From Ferdinandcohnia sp047238305 (GTDB lineage Bacteria > Bacillota > Bacilli > Bacillales > Bacillaceae_L): DNA of 64,000 nt. A program made the translations under genes and the position numbers. The notes below the pieces were generated by a model. It ran no database searches. It saw only the letters and a program-made list of their open reading frames with translations, and was not told the origin of the DNA. Positions 51,832 to 60,369 of the stretch are shown piece by piece (the first letter of the stretch is position 1; each line of letters begins with the position of its first letter). The stretch is from the NCBI RefSeq assembly GCF_047238305.1, contig NZ_JBDFMO010000001.1, forward strand, positions 2,666,001-2,730,000, given 5' to 3'.

Positions 51832-52716
51832 ATGAAATATGTAGATGCTGCACAGGTGCAAAAGAAACTTAATTCACGATTAGCAATTAATAAAATTGCA
51901 AAAACGATATTTTTAATTTCAATATTATTCAGCTTAGTCGTTTTAGTCATTCTTTTTTATCGCGTCATTTCCCAAAGTCTTGGTTGGATCGACATTCAAT
52001 TTTTAACGAATAAGTTATCAACTGTTGCAGAAAAAGCCGGGATTATGGGTGCAATTCTTGGAACCTTTTGGCTAATGATCGTTGTAGCTCCAATTACACT
52101 TGTACTTGGTGTTGGAACGGCTATTTATCTTGAGGAGTATGCTACGAAAGGACGCCTTCAACGCTTTATTCAAACGAATATTTCCAACCTTGCAGGTGTT
52201 CCTTCCATTGTATTTGGAATTTTAGGATTAACTGTTTTTGTCCGTGGATTTGGATTAGGAAATATTGTATTAGCTGGTGGACTTACAATGTCACTATTGG
52301 TACTTCCTATCGTTGTTGTGGCAAGTCAAGAAGCTATTCGTGCTGTACCTAACTTTTTACGTGAAGCTTCATACGGAATGGGAGCTACCAAATGGCAAAC
52401 GATTAAAAACGTTGTATTACCAGCGTCGTTACCAGGAATTTTAACAGGAGCTATTTTGGCTCTTTCCAGGGCAATCGGAGAAACTGCTCCACTTGTTGTT
52501 CTTGGAATTCCAGCTTTATTAATTCCATTTCCTGATAGTATTTTTGATAAGTTCACTGTAATGCCAATGCAAATTTATTATTGGACACTTGATTCTGCGC
52601 TGGTTGCTGAGTACGCAAATCTAGCAGCAGCAACAATCGTAATTTTGCTAATCATTTTATTCTTAATGAATTCAATTGCAATTTTAATTCGAAACAAGTT
52701 CCAAAGAAGATTCTAA
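51832..52716 (+). CDS. pstA: Phosphate ABC transporter permease PstA
   Basis: The 294-residue permease has six membrane segments, ISNLAGVPSIVFGILGL and the EAA loop REASYGMGATKWQTIKNVVLP. The ATG at 51832 follows AAGGAGGA that lies in the end of pstC; an upstream start inside pstC is rejected. It pairs with PstC. Confidence 0.96.
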   Translation: MKYVDAAQVQKKLNSRLAINKIAKTIFLISILFSLVVLVILFYRVISQSLGWIDIQFLTNKLSTVAEKAGIMGAILGTFWLMIVVAPITLVLGVGTAIYLEEYATKGRLQRFIQTNISNLAGVPSIVFGILGLTVFVRGFGLGNIVLAGGLTMSLLVLPIVVVASQEAIRAVPNFLREASYGMGATKWQTIKNVVLPASLPGILTGAILALSRAIGETAPLVVLGIPALLIPFPDSIFDKFTVMPMQIYYWTLDSALVAEYANLAAATIVILLIILFLMNSIAILIRNKFQRRF

Positions 52717-52743
52717 TCTGAATAAAGGGGAGAAACTCAAAAG

Positions 52744-53550
52744 ATGACATTCCAAGTAATTACAAATAATAATGACATAAAAGATCAAACAGATAAAAAA
52801 ATTGTGTATGATACAAAGGATTTAAATCTATGGTATGGTGAAGACCATGCTTTAAAAAATATTAACTTTCCAATCTATGAAAACGAAGTAACGGCGATCA
52901 TTGGACCGTCAGGCTGTGGGAAATCAACTTATATTAAAACATTAAACCGTATGGTAGAATTAGTACCAATCGTACGCATTTCAGGGGAGATTTTATACAG
53001 AGGGAAAAATATTTTTGATAGATCTTATAAAGAAGAAGAACTAAGAACCAGAGTGGGAATGGTATTCCAGAAGCCAAATCCGTTTCCAAAATCTATTTAC
53101 GACAATATTGCCTATGGACCGCGAATCCACGGAATTCGAAATAAAAAGATATTAGATGAAATTGTGGAAAAAAGTCTACGAGGAGCAGCGATTTGGGATG
53201 AGGTAAAAGACCGTCTTCATGAAAATGCATATGGGCTTTCTGGTGGCCAGCAACAAAGAATTTGTATTGCACGATGTCTGGCAATTGAACCTGATGTAAT
53301 TTTAATGGATGAGCCAACTTCAGCACTTGATCCAATTTCAACTTTAAAAATTGAAGAGCTAGTTCAGGAGCTTAAGCAAAACTTTAGCATAATCATCGTT
53401 ACGCATAATATGCAGCAAGCAGCACGTATCTCAGATCGAACAGCATTTTTCCTAAGCGGAGAAGTCATCGAATATGAAAAAACGGATAAAATGTTCTCAA
53501 ACCCATCCGACAAGCGCACAGAAGACTACATCACAGGTCGTTTTGGTTAA
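52744..53550 (+). CDS. pstB: Phosphate ABC transporter ATPase PstB
   Basis: The 268-residue ATPase has Walker A GPSGCGKS, signature LSGGQQQR, Walker B VILMDEPTSALDP and THNMQQA. It energises phosphate uptake. B. subtilis has two adjacent pstB genes; only one is here. AAGGGGAG lies before the ATG. Confidence 0.97.
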   Translation: MTFQVITNNNDIKDQTDKKIVYDTKDLNLWYGEDHALKNINFPIYENEVTAIIGPSGCGKSTYIKTLNRMVELVPIVRISGEILYRGKNIFDRSYKEEELRTRVGMVFQKPNPFPKSIYDNIAYGPRIHGIRNKKILDEIVEKSLRGAAIWDEVKDRLHENAYGLSGGQQQRICIARCLAIEPDVILMDEPTSALDPISTLKIEELVQELKQNFSIIIVTHNMQQAARISDRTAFFLSGEVIEYEKTDKMFSNPSDKRTEDYITGRFG

Positions 53551-53588
53551 ATAATATGAGTAAATAAAATAGATAAGGGGAGAAGAGT

Positions 53589-54248
53589 ATGGCTATACGC
53601 ACGACATTGGATAAAGATTTAGATCGCCTTAAAGATTTACTCATTGAAATGGTAAATCTATCAAAAACTGCTGTTGAAAAATCAGTGCAGTCACTTGCGC
53701 ACCAAAATATCGAAATGGCAGAGCAAATCATTGAAGAAGACCAAAAGATTAACGACCTTGAAGAAAGAATCAATAACTTAATTATTCAACTAATCGCCCA
53801 ACAACAGCCTGTTGCATCTGACCTACGCACCATTATTGCTGGATTAAAAATCTCAAACGATATTGAGCGAATTGGAGACCTTGCTGTAAATATTGCCAAA
53901 TCTGTAATCCATATTGGGGCAGGACCACACATCAAGCCAATTGTGGATATTCCTAGAATGGCGGATATGGCATTGGACATGTTGAATAATGTAATTAAAG
54001 CCTATATCCAAAAAGATATCGAACTTGCGATTACAACAGCTAAGGCTGATGATGAGATTGATGCTTTATACGGAAAAATTATTAAAGAACTCCTTGAATT
54101 AGTGCCAAGCAAACCTGATTCATTTAATCAAATCTCTCAGCTATCCTTTGTTGCCCGTAATCTTGAACGGATTGCAGACCATACGACCAATATGTCGGAG
54201 CATATCATTTTTATGGTAAAAGGAAAAAATGTCGATTTAAATGCATAA
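53589..54248 (+). CDS. phoU: Phosphate regulatory protein PhoU
   Basis: The 219-residue protein has two PhoU three-helix repeats with metal-binding motifs SNDIERIGDLAVNIAK and ARNLERIADHTTNMSE. PhoU restrains Pst and Pho signalling in many bacteria. It closes the pst operon; as far as I recall B. subtilis lacks phoU here. AAGGGGAGAAGAG lies before the ATG. Confidence 0.96.
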   Translation: MAIRTTLDKDLDRLKDLLIEMVNLSKTAVEKSVQSLAHQNIEMAEQIIEEDQKINDLEERINNLIIQLIAQQQPVASDLRTIIAGLKISNDIERIGDLAVNIAKSVIHIGAGPHIKPIVDIPRMADMALDMLNNVIKAYIQKDIELAITTAKADDEIDALYGKIIKELLELVPSKPDSFNQISQLSFVARNLERIADHTTNMSEHIIFMVKGKNVDLNA

Positions 54249-54252
54249 AAAG

Positions 54253-54288
54253 AAACTCAAGCCTATCAAAAAAGGCTTGAGTTTTTTT
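54253..54288 (+). terminator. Terminator after phoU
   Basis: AAACTCAAGCCT and AGGCTTGAGTTT pair over a short A-rich loop, with a seven-T run. The stop of the minus-strand small ORF lies in the T run. Confidence 0.93.
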
Positions 54289-54373
54289 ATGTAAACAAAT
54301 AGTAAATCGTCCCGTAAACAATAGTTGATATGATAATTCCGATTGCGATTCCGCGTAATAAATTCTTATCCAT
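54287..54373 (-). CDS. Possible 28-residue membrane peptide
   Basis: On the minus strand, MDKNLLRGIAIGIIISTIVY followed by GTIYYLFT is a short single-helix peptide with a positive N-terminus. The start overlaps the stop of the upstream gene (ATGATG/TGA), with GGGG just upstream; an ATG three bases earlier is also possible. The hydrophobic pattern and coupling suggest it is real, but no family is known to me. Confidence 0.55.
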   Translation of the reverse strand: MDKNLLRGIAIGIIISTIVYGTIYYLFT

Positions 54374-54732
54374 CATAGGAGCCCCATTTTCTTTGCTTGT
54401 TCTAAGATAAGTCGAACTTCTTCTACTGGTAAATTCGTTTTATTTCCGATTTCTTCATAGCTCAATCCTTTATCATACAAAGATAAAATGGATGCATTAG
54501 ATAAAGACATGGCACTTGCTTGGGGAGGTCCCATTTCATAATCAATATCATTTGTAAGAAGCTCTTCCTCAAGGATCTTCATTTTTTTCTTTAACAGATA
54601 CGTTTCCTGAATCACAGAAAGGGAAAGTTGCTCAATTTCTTCTTGCATCATTTTAATCCTGTCTTTTCCATAATAGGAGATGACAAGAAGAAGGATTGCG
54701 ACACCTAATAATATAATAAATGCGTATTCCAT
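54373..54732 (-). CDS. Membrane-anchored coiled-coil protein with HTH-like tail
   Basis: The 119-residue protein has a membrane helix (about 3-20), a coiled coil (about 25-60, KMMQEEIEQLSLSVIQ...) and a C-terminal HTH-like segment (LYDKGLSYEEIGNKTNLPVEEV, about 85-110). The layout is like DUF6115/SwrB-type proteins, though I cannot confirm kinship. The ATG at 54732 follows GGAGTGA; the longer start at 54750 is less likely. It faces phoU and rpmG. Confidence 0.75.
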   Translation of the reverse strand: MEYAFIILLGVAILLLVISYYGKDRIKMMQEEIEQLSLSVIQETYLLKKKMKILEEELLTNDIDYEMGPPQASAMSLSNASILSLYDKGLSYEEIGNKTNLPVEEVRLILEQAKKMGLL

Positions 54733-54926
54733 ATTTTCACTCCATTCCATTACTAATCTTATCGTAACTTATGATTGTGGACAACATTTTGTACACCAGT
54801 AAATTGTATTTTGGTATAGTAAATAGGAAATTGCATTCTCAAAAAAATAGGACTGGAATTTTAATTAGTAAAATGGTATGATAGGTAAGTCTGATTAATG
54901 CTTTATATGTTTGGAGGGAAATAAAG

Positions 54927-55076
54927 ATGCGTGTAAAAATCACTTTAGCTTGCACTGAAACTGGTGATCGTAATTATATTACAACTAAAAATAAGCGTAA
55001 CAACCCTGACCGTCTTGAACTTAAGAAATATTGCCCAAGACTTAAAAAGGTTACTCTACACCGCGAAACAAAGTAA
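54927..55076 (+). CDS. rpmG: 50S ribosomal protein L33
   Basis: This 49-residue protein (MRVKITLACTETGDRNYITT at the start, ending LHRETK) is L33. It keeps only one Cys of each zinc pair (ACTET and YCPRL), so it is a C-minus or degenerate form that should not bind zinc. TTGGAGGG precedes the ATG. In B. subtilis rpmGA lies at the same place before yqgN. Confidence 0.95.
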   Translation: MRVKITLACTETGDRNYITTKNKRNNPDRLELKKYCPRLKKVTLHRETK

Positions 55077-55107
55077 CAGTAGGAAAGCAATTTCCTGCTG
55101 TTTTTTT
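55077..55107 (+). terminator. Terminator after rpmG
   Basis: CAGTAGGAAA and TTTCCTGCTG pair over GCAA (one G-U), followed by a T run. Confidence 0.9.
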
Positions 55108-55147
55108 ATATTAAATAATAAAAGTAATATAGAAGGAGGGGATTACG

Positions 55148-55717
55148 GTGAAGACAAAACAGGACTTGAGAAAAGAAATGAAAGGGACTTTACGTTCGAT
55201 TGATAAAGTTACTCTAAATAAATGGTCACAGGAAATTACAGAGCAAGTTCTTTCATTACCTGAATGGTTGAACGCGAATACAATCGGTATCACGATTTCC
55301 GGTGAATATGAGGTCAATACCAAATATTTGATTGAAAAAGCGTGGGAATTAAAGAAGCGAGTGACTGTTCCAAAATGTCATCCAAAGACAAAGACAATGA
55401 CATTCCGTGAAATCACATCATTTTCACAGCTAGAGGTCGTCTATTATGGATTACAGGAACCAATTGAGGAACAAACAGAAGAGGTTGTACATAATGAAAT
55501 AGATGTTATATTCGTCCCTGGCTTAAGCTTCATGACAAGCGGATATCGACTTGGCCACGGTGGAGGTTATTATGACCGATATTTAACAGATTATCAAGGA
55601 AATACCGTTTCATTGGCTTTTCCGGAACAGCTAGTAGAGAAACTACCTGTTGAGGAATTCGATATTCCAGTGCAGAAAATCGTGACAAATACAAAGGTAA
55701 TTATTGCCCATGATTAA
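55148..55717 (+). CDS. yqgN: 5-formyltetrahydrofolate cyclo-ligase
   Basis: The enzyme converts 5-formyl-THF to 5,10-methenyl-THF using ATP. The 189-residue protein has N-terminal KQDLRKEMKG and the family signature FMTSGYRLGHGGGYYDRYL. It starts at a GTG after GGAGGGG. The DUF92 gene begins within its end. Confidence 0.93.
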   Translation: MKTKQDLRKEMKGTLRSIDKVTLNKWSQEITEQVLSLPEWLNANTIGITISGEYEVNTKYLIEKAWELKKRVTVPKCHPKTKTMTFREITSFSQLEVVYYGLQEPIEEQTEEVVHNEIDVIFVPGLSFMTSGYRLGHGGGYYDRYLTDYQGNTVSLAFPEQLVEKLPVEEFDIPVQKIVTNTKVIIAHD

Positions 55718-56501
55718 TCTTCTGATCCAAATCCTTGCTTCCATTATTGTAGCGGTAATGGGGTATCGTCTTAAATCGTTAACCATAAGTGGGGCTGTCG
55801 GAACAATTATTGTAGGTAGTGCTGTGTCGATGGGCTTTGGCTATCGAGGCTTACTATTATTAGGTCTCTTCTTTGCTAGTTCGAGTTTATGGAGTAAGTT
55901 CAAGGCAGGAAATAAAGACTGCCTCCAAAATAAAGTGGAAAAAGGGGAGCAGCGGGATATCATCCAAGTCTTTGCTAATGGTGGTGTCGCCTCTGTTGCA
56001 AGTTTATTATTCGTTTGGACTGATTCATTTATTTGGCTATACTTTTTCATTGGCTCCATCGCAGCAGCAAATGCTGACACCTGGGCTTCAGAAATTGGGA
56101 CACTTAGTAAAAAGAAGCCATTTCTGATTACAAAAATGAGGCGGGTGGATGCAGGGACATCAGGGGCCGTTTCATTATTAGGAACGATTGCTGGCTTTTT
56201 AGGTTCGCTTCTTATTGCTGTCGTTTCATTTTTTTTCTGGACAGAGGTTTCAGTCATTCTTTTAGTTGGACTTACCTTGGTGGGTTTCAGTGGAAATGTA
56301 ATTGATACGATAATGGGGGCAACCGTCCAAGTCGTACATAAATGCTCTGTCTGTGGCTTGGAAACGGAAAAAAAGGTTCACTGTGGAGAAGAAACAACAT
56401 ACTTAAAAGGGCTACGCTTCTGCAATAATGATGTTGTGAATTTACTCTCAATCCTCTTTGCATCTGGAGTTGGGACATATTTCCTTTCGCAAATAGGATA
56501 A
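55710..56501 (+). CDS. DUF92 family membrane protein
   Basis: The 263-residue DUF92 protein has about seven hydrophobic segments with ANADTWASEIGTLSKKKPFL and DAGTSGAVSLLGT motifs. Eukaryotic and cyanobacterial relatives include VTE6/phytyl-phosphate kinases, so a polyprenyl-phosphate kinase role is possible but unproven. The ATG at 55710 overlaps the yqgN stop; a TTG at 55704 is an alternative. Confidence 0.88.
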   Translation: MINLLIQILASIIVAVMGYRLKSLTISGAVGTIIVGSAVSMGFGYRGLLLLGLFFASSSLWSKFKAGNKDCLQNKVEKGEQRDIIQVFANGGVASVASLLFVWTDSFIWLYFFIGSIAAANADTWASEIGTLSKKKPFLITKMRRVDAGTSGAVSLLGTIAGFLGSLLIAVVSFFFWTEVSVILLVGLTLVGFSGNVIDTIMGATVQVVHKCSVCGLETEKKVHCGEETTYLKGLRFCNNDVVNLLSILFASGVGTYFLSQIG

Positions 56502-56543
56502 AATGAAAGGGATAATCAAAAAGTATATCTAGGAGGGATAAAA

Positions 56544-56723
56544 ATGCTAAGCTTATTAACCCGAATAGCTTTACTTATTGGTGGGATTTATGCTGTCTAC
56601 AGATACCGTTATCGTATTTTTAATACTGTTTTCGGTAGCCCAGCAGTTCGACGAGTTTTTATAAGTTCGTCAATGAAAATCCCTTTTATTCGAAACAGAA
56701 TGATCCACCAAGCCTTCCGATAG
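56544..56723 (+). CDS. yqgO: YqgO-like small membrane protein
   Basis: The 59-residue protein has one membrane helix (about 4-20, LLTRIALLIGGIYAVY) and a basic C-terminal part. AGGAGGGA precedes the ATG. Size and place before gluP fit YqgO. Function unknown. Confidence 0.8.
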   Translation: MLSLLTRIALLIGGIYAVYRYRYRIFNTVFGSPAVRRVFISSSMKIPFIRNRMIHQAFR

Positions 56724-56728
56724 AAGAA

Positions 56729-56763
56729 GAAAACCTGTTGATTTCCTTTCAACAGGTTTTTTC
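56729..56763 (+). terminator. Terminator after yqgO
   Basis: AAACCTGTTGA and TCAACAGGTTT pair, followed by TTTTTT. Confidence 0.92.
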
Positions 56764-56867
56764 ATTTTTTTAAAACAGAAATTTGGTAACAGTTATAGTA
56801 AAACGTTTATAATAAAAGAAACTCTAAAGGATGTTTAACACGCATTTTATTAACAAGGGGGGATTTG

Positions 56868-58415
56868 GTGTTTAAACAGGATTATCTTTATTGGAAATTG
56901 ATCGAGGGGCTTCAGTTAGAGGGTGGCTACCGAATTCTCCAATTATCAAAATCAACTAATGAAGTTTGGTTAGAGGGGACACATAAAAATAAACCAAGAA
57001 TCATCCGTATCCTACGCCATGATTTGGATTGGAGTAATTGGATGCAGAGGGATATGGAAATCGCAGCACAACGCCTTGAGCAGCTAAGAAAACGCCTATT
57101 TATCCGCAAACTGGATGCACTTAATATATATATTACGACATATCCACCTGTGGATGATTGGAAATACCGATTGGAAAGCCCAATCGTACCAGGTGCAAAA
57201 GGACTTACTACTTTACATACTGTTTTAATTGAATCAGAACATATAAATACAGGCCTAGAAGAAGTGTCAAAGTTTGTTGATACTGATTTTGATATAAATG
57301 AATCCATCTATATAGACATCGAAACGATTGAAAAGATCAAACGTAAGGTAATTACGGTTGCAAATCAACGGATTTCAAGTGAAAAGCAAATTTTCCAAAA
57401 TGGAAAACCGTTTTTTACATATATCTTAATTGCGATTCAATTAGTGATGTTTGCTATCTTAGAATTGCATGGAGGAAGTACAAATACCGAAACCTTACTG
57501 AAATATGGAGCAAAGGAGAACTATCGAATTTTAAATGGTGAATGGTGGCGTTTTTTCACACCGATGATTTTACATATTGGATTCATTCATCTTCTTATGA
57601 ACACCTTTGCGCTTTATTATTTAGGAACTGAGGTTGAACGCCTTTATGGAAAGCTAAGATTTTTATTGATATATCTATTTGCCGGATTCGTAGGAAGTCT
57701 AGCGAGTTTTGTGTTCAATGCAAATATTTCTGCAGGGGCTTCTGGTGCCATTTTTGGTTGTTTTGGAGCTTTATTATTTTTTGGAACAGCCTTTCCGTCT
57801 TTATTTTTTAGAACGATGGGACCAAATGTGATTGGCATTATTATCATCAATCTAGTCCTAGGTTTTATGATTCCTGGAATTGATAACTCAGGTCATATTG
57901 GGGGCTTGGTTGGAGGCTTTTTAGCGGCGAGCATTGTGCACTTACCTAAGCGTAAAGAATTTGTGAAGCGATTAAGTGGACTTATAGTGACAATCGTAAC
58001 AGTTGGTGCCCTTTTTTATGTCGGATATGTTGTTCAGCCACATTCTGATAATCCACAATTTGTCGTGCAAACGGCACAGGAATATATTCAATCAAATGAG
58101 TTTCAAAAAGCATATGAGATGTTAAAAACTGCCGAGGAAAAAGGAACCGACTCACCTGAAGTATATTTTTATTTATCCTATACCGAGATTAAACTCGGTA
58201 AGTTTGAGGAAGCACGAGATCATTTAGAAATTGTCACGAGCAAAGCACCTGACATTTCTGAAGCACATTTTAATCTTGCTTTAGTCTATGTGCAGCTACA
58301 GGAATATGAAAATGCAAAAAAAGCTGTGGAACAAGCAATTAAAGTAGATCCTGATAACGAAAATTACAAAGAGTTGTTAAAAGAAATAAATGCCATGGAA
58401 AGTGGTTCATTGTAA
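56868..58415 (+). CDS. gluP: Rhomboid intramembrane protease GluP
   Basis: GluP (YqgP) is a rhomboid serine protease linked to MgtE turnover and cell division in B. subtilis. The 515-residue protein has an N-terminal soluble domain (about 1-175), the rhomboid core (about 180-375) with Ser in SAGASGAIFG and His in DNSGHIGGL, and C-terminal TPR repeats (about 400-510). I start at the GTG at 56868, 5 bases after AAGGGGGG; TTG 56865 is an alternative. Confidence 0.96.
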   Translation: MFKQDYLYWKLIEGLQLEGGYRILQLSKSTNEVWLEGTHKNKPRIIRILRHDLDWSNWMQRDMEIAAQRLEQLRKRLFIRKLDALNIYITTYPPVDDWKYRLESPIVPGAKGLTTLHTVLIESEHINTGLEEVSKFVDTDFDINESIYIDIETIEKIKRKVITVANQRISSEKQIFQNGKPFFTYILIAIQLVMFAILELHGGSTNTETLLKYGAKENYRILNGEWWRFFTPMILHIGFIHLLMNTFALYYLGTEVERLYGKLRFLLIYLFAGFVGSLASFVFNANISAGASGAIFGCFGALLFFGTAFPSLFFRTMGPNVIGIIIINLVLGFMIPGIDNSGHIGGLVGGFLAASIVHLPKRKEFVKRLSGLIVTIVTVGALFYVGYVVQPHSDNPQFVVQTAQEYIQSNEFQKAYEMLKTAEEKGTDSPEVYFYLSYTEIKLGKFEEARDHLEIVTSKAPDISEAHFNLALVYVQLQEYENAKKAVEQAIKVDPDNENYKELLKEINAMESGSL

Positions 58416-58446
58416 AAAAAGCGTCTAATTAGACGCTTTTGTTTAT
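58415..58446 (+). terminator. Terminator after gluP
   Basis: AAAAGCGTCTAA and TTAGACGCTTTT form a near-perfect palindromic stem with T residues after. Confidence 0.85.
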
Positions 58447-58539
58447 TTTCCCAAAATAAGTATGTTTTTCCAGTTTTGCGTCAATCATGGATTAGTAGCC
58501 TTGAACAAGTTGCTTTTGGACGTGATTGGAGTGATACAG

Positions 58540-60012
58540 ATGGGAAATGACGAAAAAGAAACGCCAAAACACCCGGTCTCAACAAGCCTAGAGGAAAACC
58601 GAAGTTATTTAAAAGAGGCTCTTGGGGTAGATAAAAGCTTTGATGTCATTCAAATCGACGTGGAATATGCTGGCAAGGAAATGTCGATGTTTTTAATTGA
58701 TGGGCTTGTCAAAGATGATATGTTACATCTTCTACAAAAATTTCTCGCACAGCAGGATGAAAATACTTTAAAAATAGATGGTTTAGAAAAATTGCTTAAA
58801 TCGTATATCCCTTATGTTGAAGTTGAAAGTGTAGATGACCTTGAGAAGGTTGTTGACACCGTGCTTGCAGGTCCAACTGCCCTTGTCGTTGAGGGATTTG
58901 AAAAGGTTATTTTAATTGATGCAAGAACATATCCAGTTAGGGGACCAGAAGAGCCTGATACTGAACGAGTTGTAAGAGGAGCAAGGGACGGCTTTGTTGA
59001 AACGATCGTCTTTAATACTGCTTTAACAAGAAGAAGAATTCGAGATAAATCACTTCGAATGGAATATATGCAGGTAGGGCGACGTTCAAAGACAGATATT
59101 GTTATTAGTTATATTGAAGATATCGCTGATCCAGAACATATTAAAGAAGTAAAAGATGCCATCTCAAAAATTGACACCGATGGTTTACCAATGGGTGAGA
59201 AAACAGTTGAGGAATATATTTCAGGTCGGCACTATAATCCTTATCCTGTTGTCAGATACACAGAGAGACCTGATACAGCAGCAGCACATCTTTATGAAGG
59301 CCATATCATTATTATGGTTGATGGTTCGCCAAGCGTTCTGATTACACCAACTACATTTTGGCACCATATGCAGCATGCTGAGGAATATCGGAATAGTCCA
59401 GTTGCTGGATTATACCTCCGTTTAGTTCGTTATTTTGGTGTGTGGGCCTCTCTCTTTTTATTACCACTTTGGTATTTATTTGCTGTTCATCCAGAACTGT
59501 TGCCAGAGAATCTAAGATATATTGGCCCAAATGACGAAGGAAGATTACCATTAATTTTACAATTCTTTTTAATTGAAATAGGAATTGATATGTTAAGAAT
59601 GGCAGCGATTCACACGCCGACTTCCTTAGCTACAGCATTAGGACTCGTCGCTGCGATGTTAATCGGACAGGTAGCGGTTGAAGTGGGACTATTCACGAAT
59701 GAGGTTATTTTGTATTTAGCGATCGCCGCAATCGGGACCTTCTCAACACCAAGCTATGAGATGAGTCTTGCAAACCGCTTAGCTCGATTGTTTTTGTTAG
59801 TAACAACGAGTATTTTCGGTATAATCGGATTTGTCGGAGGGATTACACTCTGGATCCTCTACCTTGCTCGAATGAAGTCCTTTAATGTCCCGTATTTATG
59901 GCCGTTTATTCCATTTTCATACAAAGGATTTAAGGATGTCTTATTCCGGGCACCCATTCCTTTAAAACGAAACAGACCCAAAATATTGCATCCACAAGAT
60001 CCAGATAAATAA
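58540..60012 (+). CDS. SpoVAF/GerA-family spore germination protein
   Basis: The 490-residue protein is a GerA-type A subunit, with a soluble N-terminal half (about 1-270, RRRIRDKSLRMEYMQVGRRS, ARTYPVRGPEEPDTERVVRG) and about five membrane segments (about 300-470), ending in ITLWILYLARMKSFNVPYLWP. It reads like SpoVAF, which helps ion release in germination, rather than GerAA/GerKA. No B or C subunits adjoin it. The ATG at 58540 follows GGAGTGA; the longer start at 58462 is rejected. It is not at this site in B. subtilis as far as I recall. Confidence 0.9.
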   Translation: MGNDEKETPKHPVSTSLEENRSYLKEALGVDKSFDVIQIDVEYAGKEMSMFLIDGLVKDDMLHLLQKFLAQQDENTLKIDGLEKLLKSYIPYVEVESVDDLEKVVDTVLAGPTALVVEGFEKVILIDARTYPVRGPEEPDTERVVRGARDGFVETIVFNTALTRRRIRDKSLRMEYMQVGRRSKTDIVISYIEDIADPEHIKEVKDAISKIDTDGLPMGEKTVEEYISGRHYNPYPVVRYTERPDTAAAHLYEGHIIIMVDGSPSVLITPTTFWHHMQHAEEYRNSPVAGLYLRLVRYFGVWASLFLLPLWYLFAVHPELLPENLRYIGPNDEGRLPLILQFFLIEIGIDMLRMAAIHTPTSLATALGLVAAMLIGQVAVEVGLFTNEVILYLAIAAIGTFSTPSYEMSLANRLARLFLLVTTSIFGIIGFVGGITLWILYLARMKSFNVPYLWPFIPFSYKGFKDVLFRAPIPLKRNRPKILHPQDPDK

Positions 60013-60021
60013 AATTTCACG

Positions 60022-60048
60022 GAGTGTTCTAAGTAGAGCACTCTTTTA
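60022..60048 (+). terminator. Terminator after the spoVAF-like gene
   Basis: GAGTGTTCT and AGAGCACTC pair over AAGT, followed by TTTT. Confidence 0.82.
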
Positions 60049-60137
60049 CAATTTTAAGGAGATTTAGGCGAAAGACTTGCGTGTTCCCCTTTTTTTGAAT
60101 AAGCTAGATTATATTGTGGTATGCAGAAGGTGAAAAG

Positions 60138-60350
60138 GTGAAAACAATTTATGATATTCAACAATTTCTAAAAAAATTTGGAACCATCATTTACGTCGGT
60201 GACCGCGTCGCTGATCTTGAATTAATGGAATCTGAAATCCAAGAGCTCTACAATTCACAGCTCATTGAAACAAAAGACTATCAATCAGCCATTTTTCTCC
60301 TCCGTCAAGAAATCGTGATGGAAACAGAGAAAAGAGCGAAAAACAAATAA
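60138..60350 (+). CDS. yqgQ: YqgQ family protein
   Basis: The 70-residue protein (KTIYDIQQFLKKFGTIIYVG at the N-terminus, with DRVADLELMESEIQELY) is the YqgQ family (DUF910), a small helical protein always next to glcK in Bacillus. It starts at a GTG 5 bases after AAGGTG; an ATG at 60114 upstream is less likely. Function unknown, possibly nucleic-acid binding. Confidence 0.9.
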   Translation: MKTIYDIQQFLKKFGTIIYVGDRVADLELMESEIQELYNSQLIETKDYQSAIFLLRQEIVMETEKRAKNK

Positions 60351-60369
60351 ACAAGGGAATGGAATACAT

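Noticed and set aside
54964..55203. 79-codon ORF across rpmG and the yqgN start
   Set aside because: It is an out-of-frame shadow spanning a terminator and two real genes.
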